Part shown: positions 8,859 to 16,944 of the stretch, piece after piece | Layout of the letters: each line of letters starts with the position of its first letter | Numbering within the stretch: the first letter of the stretch is position 1 | Source of the DNA: NS-12 sp045403215 | Lineage (GTDB): Bacteria > Nitrospirota > Nitrospiria > Nitrospirales > NS-4 | Reading direction: 5' to 3' | Assembly: GCA_045403215.1 (NCBI GenBank) | Contig: JAXIOW010000051.1 | Span: 1-33,142 of the forward strand | Length of the DNA: 33,142 bases | The notes under the pieces: generated by a model | The model's database searches: none | Seen by the model: only the letters and a program-made list of their open reading frames with translations | Told to the model about the DNA's origin: nothing | Position numbers and translations under genes: made by a program

Positions 8859-10058
8859 TTAGGACTTGCCCTCGAATCGGATCACGGCGAATCGCTTTTT
8901 ACCGACCTTCAGCCGATAGTCCCGTCCGGGCTCGCCCGGCAGGATGCGATCGCCGTCGGTCACTTTCTCGCCGTCCAGCTCCACGCCGCCCTGCGCGATC
9001 AGCCGCCGCGCCTCGGTCTTGCTGGGCGCGAGACCTGTCTTCACCAACACGGCCACCAGCGCGGTCGGCCCGGCCGGCAGCGTCTTGCGTTCCGCCGTTT
9101 CCGCCGGAAACTCTCGCTCGCGGAATTTTTGCCGAAACTCCGCGCGGGCATTGGCAGCAGCAGTGAGGTCGTGATAGCGGGCCACGATGGTGTAGGCCAG
9201 ATGCAATTTAGCCTCCATCGGGTGCATCGCCTTGACGGTCTTCAGATCCTCGGTGGTGAGCAGCTCGTAGTACCGCCACATCAGCGTGTCCGAGATGGAC
9301 ATGAGCTTGCCGAACATCTCTTCCGGCGGATCTTCCAACGCGATGTAGTTGCCGAGGCTCTTGCTCATCTTGCGCACGCCGTCGGTGCCTTCCAGCAGGG
9401 GCATCGTGAGCACGACTTGCGGTGATTGGCCGTACGCGCGCTGCAACTCCCGGCCGACCAGCAAGTTGAACTTCTGGTCCGTGCCGCCCAGCTCGACGTC
9501 CGCTTCGAGCGCCACCGAGTCGTACCCCTGAACGAGGGGGTACAGGAACTCATGGATGCTGATGGGCTTCTGGTCGCGATAGCGCTTGTGGAAATCGTCG
9601 CGCTCGAGCATCCGGGCCATGCTGTAATGCGCGCTCAGATGGATGAGCTGCTCGGCCGTCATCGTGTTCATCCACCGGCTGTTGAAATCGATGATGGTCC
9701 GTTCGCGGGACAGGATCTTGTAGATCTGGCGCTCGTACGTCTTGGCGTTCTGCCGCACTTCCTCTTTCGTCAGCGCCTTGCGGGTCTCTGAGACACCGCT
9801 GGGGTCCCCGATCATGCCCGTGAAGTCGCCGATGAGGAAGATCACCTCGTGGCCCAGGTCCTGGAAGTGCTTGAGCTTGTGGATGAGGACGGTGTGCCCG
9901 AGATGGAGGTCCGGCGCGGTAGGGTCAAAGCCGGCCTTGACGCGGAGCGGCCGCTGGTCTTTGAGCGACGCCGCGAGCTTGCCTTCGAGCTCCTTCGTGG
10001 AGATGATCTCGACGGCCCCGCGCGCGATGAGGGCGAGCTGCCGCTCCACTTCGTTCAT
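8859..10058 (-). CDS. tyrS: tyrosyl-tRNA synthetase
   Basis: The 399-residue class I synthetase charges tRNA-Tyr. The HIGH-type motif is HLGH at 52-55 (DLHLGHTVLIH), GDFTGMIGDPSG follows, the tyrosine pocket is near YDSVALEADVELGGTDQ (179-195), and KMSKS is at 230-234. A C-terminal S4 RNA-binding domain covers about 330-395. The length and the KMSKS spacing match the longer TyrS subtype that lacks the insertion of E. coli TyrS. Its ATG overlaps the stop of the upstream HhH gene by 4 bases (ATGA), so translation is probably coupled. Confidence 0.96.
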   Translation of the reverse strand: MNEVERQLALIARGAVEIISTKELEGKLAASLKDQRPLRVKAGFDPTAPDLHLGHTVLIHKLKHFQDLGHEVIFLIGDFTGMIGDPSGVSETRKALTKEEVRQNAKTYERQIYKILSRERTIIDFNSRWMNTMTAEQLIHLSAHYSMARMLERDDFHKRYRDQKPISIHEFLYPLVQGYDSVALEADVELGGTDQKFNLLVGRELQRAYGQSPQVVLTMPLLEGTDGVRKMSKSLGNYIALEDPPEEMFGKLMSISDTLMWRYYELLTTEDLKTVKAMHPMEAKLHLAYTIVARYHDLTAAANARAEFRQKFREREFPAETAERKTLPAGPTALVAVLVKTGLAPSKTEARRLIAQGGVELDGEKVTDGDRILPGEPGRDYRLKVGKKRFAVIRFEGKS

Positions 10059-10474
10059 GGCGCCTCCGCCGTCCTGACCAACGGGCGCAGGCGTTCCATC
10101 CGCTTCTTCCCGATGCCCCGCACTCTCCTCAGATCTTCCACGCTCCGGAACCCGCCGTGGCTCGTCCGGTACTCCACCAGGCGCTGGGCGAGCTTCTCAC
10201 CGATGCCAGGCAGTTCTATGAGGTCCTCCAAGCGGGCGGAATTGAGATCGAGCGGGAATGCGGCGGGACGGCCGGATCGTGAGGAAGACACCGACCCGGG
10301 CTTGGCCGAAGCGGGCATGACCAAGACAGGCGCCGCTGGTGAGCCGGCTTGGGAAAGCAGGGCGAGGGCCTGCGCCGATTCAGTGTCGTTCCCACGGTCC
10401 GCCGCCCAGTAAAGGACTCCCACCGTCACTGCCAGCATCAGGACGTTGATCGCCAGAGCTTTCAGGATAGTCAT
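10055..10474 (-). CDS. ComEA-like helix-hairpin-helix DNA-binding protein
   Basis: The 139-residue product has an N-terminal signal anchor (about 5-24), a low-complexity linker rich in Ala, Ser and Pro, and a ComEA-type tandem HhH domain. The domain has LNSARLEDLIELPGIGEKLA and a second hairpin RRVRGIGKKRMERL. In competent bacteria ComEA binds incoming DNA at the outer face of the membrane. Other competence genes are not seen here, so a role in DNA uptake is inferred only. The start codon shares one base with the lpd stop (TGATG) and the end overlaps tyrS by 4 bases, which places it firmly in this operon. Confidence 0.85.
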   Translation of the reverse strand: MTILKALAINVLMLAVTVGVLYWAADRGNDTESAQALALLSQAGSPAAPVLVMPASAKPGSVSSSRSGRPAAFPLDLNSARLEDLIELPGIGEKLAQRLVEYRTSHGGFRSVEDLRRVRGIGKKRMERLRPLVRTAEAP

Positions 10475-11880
10475 CAGCCGGCCCTCCGGCGGGCCAGGTG
10501 GATCGCCAAGCCCTCGACATCCTCGGCCGCTTCCATCAGCCCTTCCGGCATCGTCGGATGCGCGTGCACCGTCTGGGCCAGCGTCTCGGCGGTCGCGCCC
10601 ATCTGCATGGCCACCGCGGCCTCGTGGATCAGGTCCGCCGCGTGCGCGCCGACCAGATGGACGCCGATGATGCGGCCGGTCTTCGCGTCGGTGATGACCT
10701 TCATCAGCCCGGTGGTCTCGCCGGAGACGTGGGCCTTGCCGAGCCCGATCGGCCGAAACTTGCCGACCTTGATCTCCAGCCCCTGCTGCGTGGCTTCCTG
10801 CTCGGTCAGCCCCACTCGCCCGATCTCCGGGAAGGTGAAGATGCCCGCCGGGATCACGTCGTACCGCATGGTGGTCGGATGGCCGAGGATGTTGCGGACC
10901 GCGACCTTTCCCTGCGCGGAGGCCACGTGCGCCAGCATCGCCTTCCCCACCACGTCGCCGATCGCATAGACGCCCGGCACGGTGGTTTCCATCCGCTCGT
11001 TGACGAGAATCTCCCCGCGGCGGCCGAGACTCACGCCCACCTGCTCCAAGCCCAGGCCGCCGGTGTTGAACCGCCGCCCGATGGAGACCAGCACTTTGGA
11101 GGTGGTCACCGCACCGCCATCCGCCAGTGTGGTCGTGACGCCTTCGGCGCCCACGGCGACCTTCTCCACCCGCACCCCTGTCCGGATCGCCACACCGTGC
11201 TTCTTGAGTTCGGCCGCCAGCAGCGCCGCCGCCTCCTCATCTTCGGTGGGAAGAATGCGGGGCAGCATCTCCACGACCGTCACCTTGGTGCCGAGCGCGT
11301 TGAACAGGGAGGCGAACTCGCAGCCTTCTACCCCGCCGCCCACGATCAACAGGCTCTCAGGGATCGTCGTGAGGTCCAACGCCTCACGACTTGTGATGAC
11401 GTGCGTCCCGTCTACGGGGAGATTGGGGAGGGACGGCGGCGTGGTGCCCGTTCCGAGAATCATCGCATCGGCCTGCACGGTCGTGTCGGTCCCGTCGGGC
11501 TTCACCACCCGGACGGTCTTCGCATCCGCCAGGACGCCGCGCCCTTCGACCAACTCGACGTTCCAAGTCTTCAGGAGAGTGCGGACGCCCTTCACCAGCC
11601 CGGCCACGATCTTGTTCTTCCGTTCGACCATGCGGGCGAGATCGTACGAGACGGTGCCCGTGATCGTGATCCCGAATTCGCCGGCCTTCTTAATCTTCTG
11701 CCCGAGCTCGGCGCAGGCCAGCAGCGACTTACTGGGAATGCAGCCCCAATTCAGGCATAAGCCGCCCACGGCCGTGCTCTCGATAAGGGTGACCTGCGCG
11801 CCGAGCTGGGCCGCGCGAATGGCGGCCACGTAGCCGCCGGTCCCGGCCCCGATGATGACGATTCGTTTGACGTCGGGCAT
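10474..11880 (-). CDS. lpdA: dihydrolipoyl dehydrogenase
   Basis: The 468-residue flavoprotein reoxidises dihydrolipoamide on lipoyl carrier proteins with NAD. It has an FAD-binding GAGTGGYVAA near the N terminus, the redox disulfide C42-x4-C47 in CLNWGCIPSK, a second nucleotide-binding segment IVGGGVEGCEFAS, YAIGDVVG near the FAD ribityl site, and the C-terminal HAHPTMPEG with the catalytic His/Glu. It lies directly downstream of gcvH, so the H protein is the nearest candidate substrate. No genes for 2-oxoacid dehydrogenase E1/E2 or for GcvT/GcvP are in the window. Confidence 0.95.
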   Translation of the reverse strand: MPDVKRIVIIGAGTGGYVAAIRAAQLGAQVTLIESTAVGGLCLNWGCIPSKSLLACAELGQKIKKAGEFGITITGTVSYDLARMVERKNKIVAGLVKGVRTLLKTWNVELVEGRGVLADAKTVRVVKPDGTDTTVQADAMILGTGTTPPSLPNLPVDGTHVITSREALDLTTIPESLLIVGGGVEGCEFASLFNALGTKVTVVEMLPRILPTEDEEAAALLAAELKKHGVAIRTGVRVEKVAVGAEGVTTTLADGGAVTTSKVLVSIGRRFNTGGLGLEQVGVSLGRRGEILVNERMETTVPGVYAIGDVVGKAMLAHVASAQGKVAVRNILGHPTTMRYDVIPAGIFTFPEIGRVGLTEQEATQQGLEIKVGKFRPIGLGKAHVSGETTGLMKVITDAKTGRIIGVHLVGAHAADLIHEAAVAMQMGATAETLAQTVHAHPTMPEGLMEAAEDVEGLAIHLARRRAG

Positions 11881-11895
11881 GTAGCCCCGAAGACC

Positions 11896-12282
11896 CTACT
11901 TCGTTTCTTTGTCGAGGTACGCCGCGTAGGCCTTCGCGTCCATCAGCCCGTTGACTTCGGAGGGGTTGGCCATTTCGACGACGGCCACCCACCCTTCGCC
12001 GTACGGATCCTTGTTGGCCAATTCGGGCTTCTCGTTCAAGGCCTTATTCACGTTAGACACTGTCCCGCTGATCGGCGTATAAATGGAGGAAGTCGCCTTG
12101 GTGGATTCGACTTCGCCGATTTCCTGCCCAGCCTGCACCTTCGCACCGATCTGGGGTAGTTGGAAAAAGACGATATCGCCCAACGCTTCCTGGGCGTGGT
12201 CGCTGATCCCAATAACCCCCTGTTTGCCCTCGACCCTCACCCATTCGTGTTCCTTATGATAGCGCAAGTTGTCCGGTATCAT
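11896..12282 (-). CDS. gcvH: glycine cleavage system H protein (lipoyl carrier)
   Basis: The 128-residue protein is a complete H-protein fold: YHKEHEWVRVEG, GISDHAQEALGDIVFFQLP, then the lipoylation loop GEVESTKATSSIYTPISG with the modified Lys at K62. The C terminus holds GEGWVAVVEM. H protein shuttles the aminomethyl group between the P, T and L proteins. The residue pair before the Lys is ST rather than the common SV. ATG 12282 has AGGAGACC upstream. gcvT and gcvP are absent from this window, so it may serve a distant glycine cleavage system or act as a lipoate carrier with the adjacent lpd. Confidence 0.93.
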   Translation of the reverse strand: MIPDNLRYHKEHEWVRVEGKQGVIGISDHAQEALGDIVFFQLPQIGAKVQAGQEIGEVESTKATSSIYTPISGTVSNVNKALNEKPELANKDPYGEGWVAVVEMANPSEVNGLMDAKAYAAYLDKETK

Positions 12283-12322
12283 TCATGGTCTCCTGGATTA
12301 AGCATGAACGAGGCAGGCTAAA

Positions 12323-13699
12323 TTACCGTCCCTGGTTTGTCAAGCGCGCCGCGCTGGCTTTCTCCTTGTAAATCAATCCTGTACCAGGCGGCAAGGATGT
12401 GAGCCTGCCGTTGTTCTTCTCGGTCGGGTCCACGAGCAGCAACAACCGGTTGCCCCGCACAATCTCAGCCGCCTTCGTGACCAGTGCGCCCGGCGATAAC
12501 GTGCCGGCGATGGCGATGTAGTCGAACCGATACCGTCTGAGATCGAGCAGATCCTCCGCGTAGGAGGCCAGGGCCTTCTGCGGGCTCGTGATCGTCTCCG
12601 GATGCACTTCCACCGCCACCTTCAAGGCGGGAAAGGAGGCCCGGACCGCTCCCATCACGCCCTCCACCGCTTTGGCGTGTTCGCGCTGTTTCCATCCCGC
12701 CCAGCGCCAGAACTCCGGCGCGTAGGTGAGGACTTGGGCGCTGCCTTGCGTCAACAAGAGCCGTCCGGGATCGAGCGACTGCCCGACATCCCGCTCGTAC
12801 CGCCGCCGCGCGTGGGGACTGAACCCTTCGTTCGGCGCCGACGGGGGATCGGCGAGCAGCAACAGGCCGTCGATTCCCGTGGCCGCCAAGTCTGTGAAGA
12901 AGCCCACCAGGTAATCCCGTAGCGCCGGGTGCAGGAGGTCCAGCGTCTCGGCCGGTTCCAGCCCGCCGGTCTTGGCGTTGTACCGCCAGTCGGCCCACTC
13001 CAACGCCGGATCCACCCAGTCCATCCGCCGCACCGATATCGCCGCCCATATTTGAAGTTCCTGTCGATGGGCCCCACCGACCACGGCCGCCAGCTTGTCC
13101 TGAATGACCGGCGCCCAGTCGGTTTTGAAGTAGACACCAGCCCGAGGCCGGTGCTGTATCACGCCCACCACCACGGTATTCGTTCCCGACTGGCGCAAGC
13201 GATTCAGTTCACGCTCATCCAGGCGCTCGAGTTCCTCCGCCCCCACGTACGTCCCGAGGAGCTGCACCCCCGGCGGCCGCACGACCGGCAGTTGGCGCTC
13301 CAGTTCCGGGATCTTCGCGCGGGCCAGCACCGCCTGCGGCGACTGAGGGTAGTCGGAGACCAGACGCCGATACTCGGTCAGGGCCGACGCGATCTCCTGG
13401 TTCCTCTCCAGAGTCTGCGCGAGGAGCACCGTGGCCTCAGGCCGTTCGGGTGCGCTGGGATAACCCTCCTGGACCCGCCGAAACAGATTGATCGCGCGGT
13501 CGAACTGGCCCTGGGCCGCAGCCTGTCGGCCGGCCTGGAGAATGCCGGCGATGACTTCAGAAGAGGGCATCGGCACTCTGGCCGACTGCGCCTGCATCGC
13601 ACGCGACGTGCAGGCCGGCAGCGCACCAAGGAGTATGACCACGCCTATCGTGAGAAAAAGACGGCTGTACTGAGAAAGACCTCCCACCCTCCCCCTCAT
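12323..13699 (-). CDS. lipoprotein with TPR-like repeats and PgaB/glycosidase-like domain
   Basis: The 458-residue product from ATG 13699 has a signal peptide ending in a lipobox (LLGALPAC, C30), so it is probably anchored to the outer membrane. Residues about 45-125 have TPR-like helices (GQFDRAINLFRRVQEGYPSA, EIASALTEYRRLVSDYPQS). From about 145 on it resembles the C-terminal TIM-barrel of PgaB-type poly-N-acetylglucosamine hydrolases: GTYVGAEELE, ELQIWAAISVRRMDWVDP, LAATGIDGLLLLADPP, and FDYIAIAG. The deacetylase domain of PgaB is not present. The frame extends upstream to ATG 13768 just after ndk, but that gives an unlikely long Pro-rich leader; neither start has a strong ribosome binding site. 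The enzymatic role is inference. Confidence 0.6.
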   Translation of the reverse strand: MRGRVGGLSQYSRLFLTIGVVILLGALPACTSRAMQAQSARVPMPSSEVIAGILQAGRQAAAQGQFDRAINLFRRVQEGYPSAPERPEATVLLAQTLERNQEIASALTEYRRLVSDYPQSPQAVLARAKIPELERQLPVVRPPGVQLLGTYVGAEELERLDERELNRLRQSGTNTVVVGVIQHRPRAGVYFKTDWAPVIQDKLAAVVGGAHRQELQIWAAISVRRMDWVDPALEWADWRYNAKTGGLEPAETLDLLHPALRDYLVGFFTDLAATGIDGLLLLADPPSAPNEGFSPHARRRYERDVGQSLDPGRLLLTQGSAQVLTYAPEFWRWAGWKQREHAKAVEGVMGAVRASFPALKVAVEVHPETITSPQKALASYAEDLLDLRRYRFDYIAIAGTLSPGALVTKAAEIVRGNRLLLLVDPTEKNNGRLTSLPPGTGLIYKEKASAARLTNQGR

Positions 13700-13751
13700 G
13701 ACCCATTGCAACGGGAAGAGCAATGGGTACCCCGGAGGGATGGGTGGGGGT
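13681..13751 (-). repeat. imperfect inverted repeat at the start of the lipoprotein gene
   Basis: A perfect 9-bp inverted repeat (13701-13709 ACCCATTGC, 13720-13728 GCAATGGGT) with a 10-base loop is extended by partly matching outer arms (13681-13694 against 13735-13751), giving a long interrupted hairpin between ndk and the lipoprotein signal peptide. No T-run follows on either side, so it is not a clear terminator. It could control translation or mRNA stability. Confidence 0.5.
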
Positions 13752-13773
13752 GTGGCAGGAAAGCTCATCACAA

Positions 13774-14196
13774 TTAGCGTTGCGGCGACTCCAGCGCGCT
13801 GAAGAAATAGGCCAGCTCGAACTGGGCCGTCTCCGCGGAATCGGAGCCGTGCACGGCGTTGTGCTCGATGTGGGTCCCGTAGGCCTTGCGGATCGTGCCG
13901 GCAGCGGCCTTGGCCGGATCCGTCGCGCCCATCAGGTCGCGGTGACGCTCGATCGCGTTCTCGCCTTCCAGCGCCAAGACCACGATGGGCCCCGAGGACA
14001 TGAAGCTGCACAAGCTGTCGAAGAACGGCCGCTGCTTGTGCACGTAATAGAACCCTTCCGCCTGGGCCTTGGTCAGCCGCACCATCTTCATCGCGACCGG
14101 GATCAGGCCGCCCTGCTCGTAGCGCTGGATGATGGCCCCGGCCAGGTGGCGGCTCACGGCGTCCGGCTTGATGATGGCGAGCGTGCGTTCAACCAT
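13774..14196 (-). CDS. ndk: nucleoside diphosphate kinase
   Basis: The 140-residue enzyme balances nucleoside triphosphate pools. It begins MVERTLAIIKPDAV, and the phosphorylated His is H116 in HNAVHGSDS. The length is normal for the family. No Shine-Dalgarno sequence precedes ATG 14196. A -10-like TATAGT on the minus strand lies only 8 bases upstream, inside a GACACG/CGTGTC inverted repeat, so a leaderless or nearly leaderless transcript is possible. mtnA ends 49 bases upstream on the same strand. Confidence 0.96.
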   Translation of the reverse strand: MVERTLAIIKPDAVSRHLAGAIIQRYEQGGLIPVAMKMVRLTKAQAEGFYYVHKQRPFFDSLCSFMSSGPIVVLALEGENAIERHRDLMGATDPAKAAAGTIRKAYGTHIEHNAVHGSDSAETAQFELAYFFSALESPQR

Positions 14197-14222
14197 GACA
14201 CGCTACTATACCGAAACGTGTC
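14197..14222 (-). promoter_or_regulatory. possible ndk promoter within a dyad
   Basis: On the minus strand TATAGT (14205-14210, 5/6 to the -10 consensus) is flanked by a perfect 6-bp inverted repeat, GACACG at 14197-14202 and CGTGTC at 14217-14222. The expected transcription start is within one or two bases of the ndk ATG. No convincing -35 hexamer is seen, only a T-rich stretch. Confidence 0.35.
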
Positions 14223-14245
14223 GGAGAAAAAAAGAGGATGGCGAA

Positions 14246-15280
14246 TCAGCGCGACCGCATTTTTTCGGCGAGCTCGGACGGCGCGAAGATGCCTTTCTCG
14301 GTGATGATGCCGGTGATCAACTTGGCCGGCGTAACATCGAAGGCGGGGTTGAACACTTCCACGCCGTCTGGGGCGATGGACGCCTGGCCCCGCACGTGGG
14401 TCACCTCGCGGGGATCGCGCTGCTCGATGGGAATCTGGTCGCCCGAAGTCGTTGCCAGGTCCACGGTGGAGCTGGGCGCCGCCACGTAGAAGGGAATGCC
14501 GTGCGCGTGGGCGAGCACCGCCACGCTGTAGGTGCCGATCTTGTTGGCGACGTCGCCGTTCGCGGTGATGCGGTCGGCGCCGACCACGCAGACATGGACC
14601 TCGCCCCGGCGCATCAGCGAGCCGGCCATGTTGTCGGTGATGAGCGTCACCGGGATGCCGTCCTGCATCAGTTCCCAGGCCGTGAGCCGCGAGCCCTGCA
14701 GGACCGGCCGGGTCTCGCCGGCGACGACGCGGATCTTTTTCCCCGCCTCCCAGGCCGCCCGCACGACGCCAAGCGCGGTTCCGTAGCCGCCCGTGGCGAG
14801 CGCCCCGGCGTTGCAGTGCGTGAGGATCGTCTGCCCGTCGCGGATCACCGCCGCGCCGTGCCTGCCGATGGCCCGGTTCATGGCGATGTCCTCCGAGAGG
14901 ATGGCCTGCGCCTCGGCGATCAGCTTCTGCTTGATCACCGGGATCGGCTCGGTCTTCAGCGTGTCCAGGCGGCGCTTCATCCGGTCGATCGCCCAGAACA
15001 GATTGACCGCCGTGGGCCGCGTCGCGGCCAGGTGCTCGCCGATCGTCCAGACCGCCTTGCGGAACGTGTCAAAGTCCGCGGCCATGACGGCCTGCGCGCC
15101 GAGGGCCACCCCCATCGCCGCCGCGATGCCGATCGCCGGCGCGCCGCGCACCCACATCTCCTTGATCGCGAGACCGACCGTCTCGTAGTCACGGCAGTCC
15201 ACGAACTCGACCTTGTCCGGAAGCCGGCTCTGGTCCAGGAGCCGGACGACCCCGTCTTTCCACTCAACGGTCGGAACCAC
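14246..15280 (-). CDS. mtnA: S-methyl-5-thioribose-1-phosphate isomerase
   Basis: The 344-residue protein is an MtnA of the eIF2B-like family. It converts methylthioribose-1-phosphate to methylthioribulose-1-phosphate in methionine salvage. Key features are RGAPAIG (45-51), the catalytic Cys C156 in THCNAGALATGG, GETRPVLQGSRLTAWEL, the catalytic Asp D236 in VGADRI, and NKIGTYSVAVLAH. The start is GTG 15280 with GGAGG 5 bases upstream. No other methionine-salvage gene is visible in the window. Confidence 0.95.
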   Translation of the reverse strand: MVPTVEWKDGVVRLLDQSRLPDKVEFVDCRDYETVGLAIKEMWVRGAPAIGIAAAMGVALGAQAVMAADFDTFRKAVWTIGEHLAATRPTAVNLFWAIDRMKRRLDTLKTEPIPVIKQKLIAEAQAILSEDIAMNRAIGRHGAAVIRDGQTILTHCNAGALATGGYGTALGVVRAAWEAGKKIRVVAGETRPVLQGSRLTAWELMQDGIPVTLITDNMAGSLMRRGEVHVCVVGADRITANGDVANKIGTYSVAVLAHAHGIPFYVAAPSSTVDLATTSGDQIPIEQRDPREVTHVRGQASIAPDGVEVFNPAFDVTPAKLITGIITEKGIFAPSELAEKMRSR

Positions 15281-15309
15281 TCAGGCCTCCACTGGCAAAT
15301 CGTTCACGC

Positions 15310-15918
15310 CTACTTCGTCCACTTGATGTAATCCACCTTGGCCTCCCCCTGGATCGGAAAGAGCCGCGGCGGGATCATGCCGGTATAGGTGACGGTGAAC
15401 TGGCGGGTCTCAAGGGGCTTGAGGCCCTCCATGCAGCCCACCTGCTGGACATCCAGAAAGATCAGGGTCACGTCGCGGAACCGCACGTTGATGCAGACCC
15501 TCTCCGCGGTCCAATCGGAGTCGCCGTTCTCCAGCAACATCGAGGCTTGATAGTTGGCGATGCCGAGGAGGCTGTTGAAGTTCGGAATCGCCTTCAGGTC
15601 GCGGATCGTGATGATCGCATCCGACGGCGGGTCGATCCGCCGCCCGCGGCCGGGCGTCGGCACCTGGGGCGGCGCCGGCTGCGCGGGTTCCGGTTTCGCC
15701 TCCTCGGCGGGAACCGGCGGGATAGACGGCACGCGCAGGAGCGGGGGGCCCTCCGCCATTGGTGCGCATTGCCCGGTGAGGTTTCGATCGGAAAAAATCT
15801 CCGTGCCGTCCGGCTGCTTGCACTTCCACATCTCGGCATAGGCGAACGAGCCCATCGCCGTCACAGCGCACCATACGATGGTGAGACCAGCCAGCCGTAT
15901 GCGCGTACGCACTTCCAT
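15310..15918 (-). CDS. secreted protein with DUF4124-like N terminus and Pro-rich linker
   Basis: The 202-residue product has a signal peptide (core about 9-24, cleavage probably after FAYA) and then MWKCKQPDGTEIFSDRNLTG, the pattern of the DUF4124 domain in envelope proteins. A Pro/Ala-rich linker (about 60-95) leads to a C-terminal beta-rich domain (about 100-202) with two Cys, in ERVCINVRF and QQVGCMEGL, that could form a disulfide in the periplasm. Function is unknown. It starts 6 bases after the mltG stop and probably belongs to the alaS-mltG operon. Confidence 0.7.
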   Translation of the reverse strand: MEVRTRIRLAGLTIVWCAVTAMGSFAYAEMWKCKQPDGTEIFSDRNLTGQCAPMAEGPPLLRVPSIPPVPAEEAKPEPAQPAPPQVPTPGRGRRIDPPSDAIITIRDLKAIPNFNSLLGIANYQASMLLENGDSDWTAERVCINVRFRDVTLIFLDVQQVGCMEGLKPLETRQFTVTYTGMIPPRLFPIQGEAKVDYIKWTK

Positions 15919-15924
15919 AGCGTC

Positions 15925-16944
15925 TCACGCGGCCTTGCGGACCGCGGCGCGGCGCGTGCCCCGCTTCTGGTAGCGCTCCACGGCGCGGTTGTGCTCCGCC
16001 AGGGTGACCGAGAAGTGATGGCTCCCGTCGTTTTTCGACACGAAATAGAGATACTTGACCCGCGCCGGGTTCACCGCCGCCTGGATGGACTGCACGCCTG
16101 GGTTCGCGATCGGGCTCGGGGGGAGTCCCGTGTTTGTGTAAGTGTTGAACGGCGTGCGTCGTCCAAGGTCCTTGCGGGTGAGATTGCCCGAAAAGTTGCG
16201 GATGCCGTAGATGACCGTGGGATCGCTCTGCAGTGGCAAGCGCTTCTTCAGGCGATTATGAAACACGGCGGAGATCAGCGGGCGTTCGTCGTCCCGCCCG
16301 GTTTCCCTCTCGATGATTGAGGCCAGCGTCACCACTTGGCGTTCCGCCATGCCGAGTGCCGTCGCCTGCGCCTGCAACTCCGGGGTGTAAGCTGCCTTGA
16401 ACCGATGTACCATCGCCCGCAGCACGTCATCGGGTTTGGTCCGCCGCCTGAGGTGGTACGTGTCGGGAAAGAGATACCCCTCCAACGTCTGGGCCTCAAG
16501 GCCAAGCGACTTCGCGAACGCAGGGTCCGCCACCAGGCGCGCGATGTCCGCTTCCTTCGCGATGCCCGCCTCCTCCAGCAACTTGCCTATCTGCTGGGCT
16601 GTGAGGCCTTCGGGAATCAAGACGCCGTAGTGGATGACCTTGCCCTTGACCAGCGCGTTGAGGATCTCCGCCGGTCGCATCGCCGTATGCAGGTCATACT
16701 CGCCCGGTTGGATCTTCCGTTCGGCATCCCGGACCTTGCCCAGCAGCCGGAACCAGAACGGGCTCACGATCAGGTCCTTCTGCGCGAGAAGTTGGGCGAC
16801 CTCCTTGAACGACGCGCCTTCCGGAACTTCCACAACGTGATGGACTGCAGTCGTCCTGCGGGGCATGTCCAGGGCGCGATGGCCGTAGGCGGCCACCGCG
16901 CCGACAAGCGCGAGCGCGCCCACGAACGCGATCGCCTGCCTCAT
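15925..16944 (-). CDS. mltG: endolytic murein transglycosylase MltG
   Basis: The 339-residue inner-membrane protein cleaves nascent glycan strands and helps set their length. It has an N-terminal membrane anchor (about 4-20), a LysM-like region (about 35-105) and the YceG catalytic domain. EGYLFPDTY is at 155-163, the catalytic Glu is E212 in SIIERETG, HNRLKKRLPLQSDPTVIYG follows, then NTYTNTGLPPSPIANPG. The ATG overlaps the alaS stop by 4 bases (ATGA), so the two are translationally coupled. The C terminus is short and basic. Confidence 0.95.
   Translation of the reverse strand: MRQAIAFVGALALVGAVAAYGHRALDMPRRTTAVHHVVEVPEGASFKEVAQLLAQKDLIVSPFWFRLLGKVRDAERKIQPGEYDLHTAMRPAEILNALVKGKVIHYGVLIPEGLTAQQIGKLLEEAGIAKEADIARLVADPAFAKSLGLEAQTLEGYLFPDTYHLRRRTKPDDVLRAMVHRFKAAYTPELQAQATALGMAERQVVTLASIIERETGRDDERPLISAVFHNRLKKRLPLQSDPTVIYGIRNFSGNLTRKDLGRRTPFNTYTNTGLPPSPIANPGVQSIQAAVNPARVKYLYFVSKNDGSHHFSVTLAEHNRAVERYQKRGTRRAAVRKAA

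Noticed and set aside
8847..8871. Intrinsic terminator after tyrS (GGGCAAGTC/GACTTGCCC hairpin)
   Set aside because: No T-run follows on the minus strand, and the arm includes the -35 of the tRNA promoter, so terminator function is not supported.
12283..12322. Glycine riboswitch upstream of gcvH
   Set aside because: The gap to the lipoprotein gene is only 40 bases, far too short, and no aptamer-like structure is seen.
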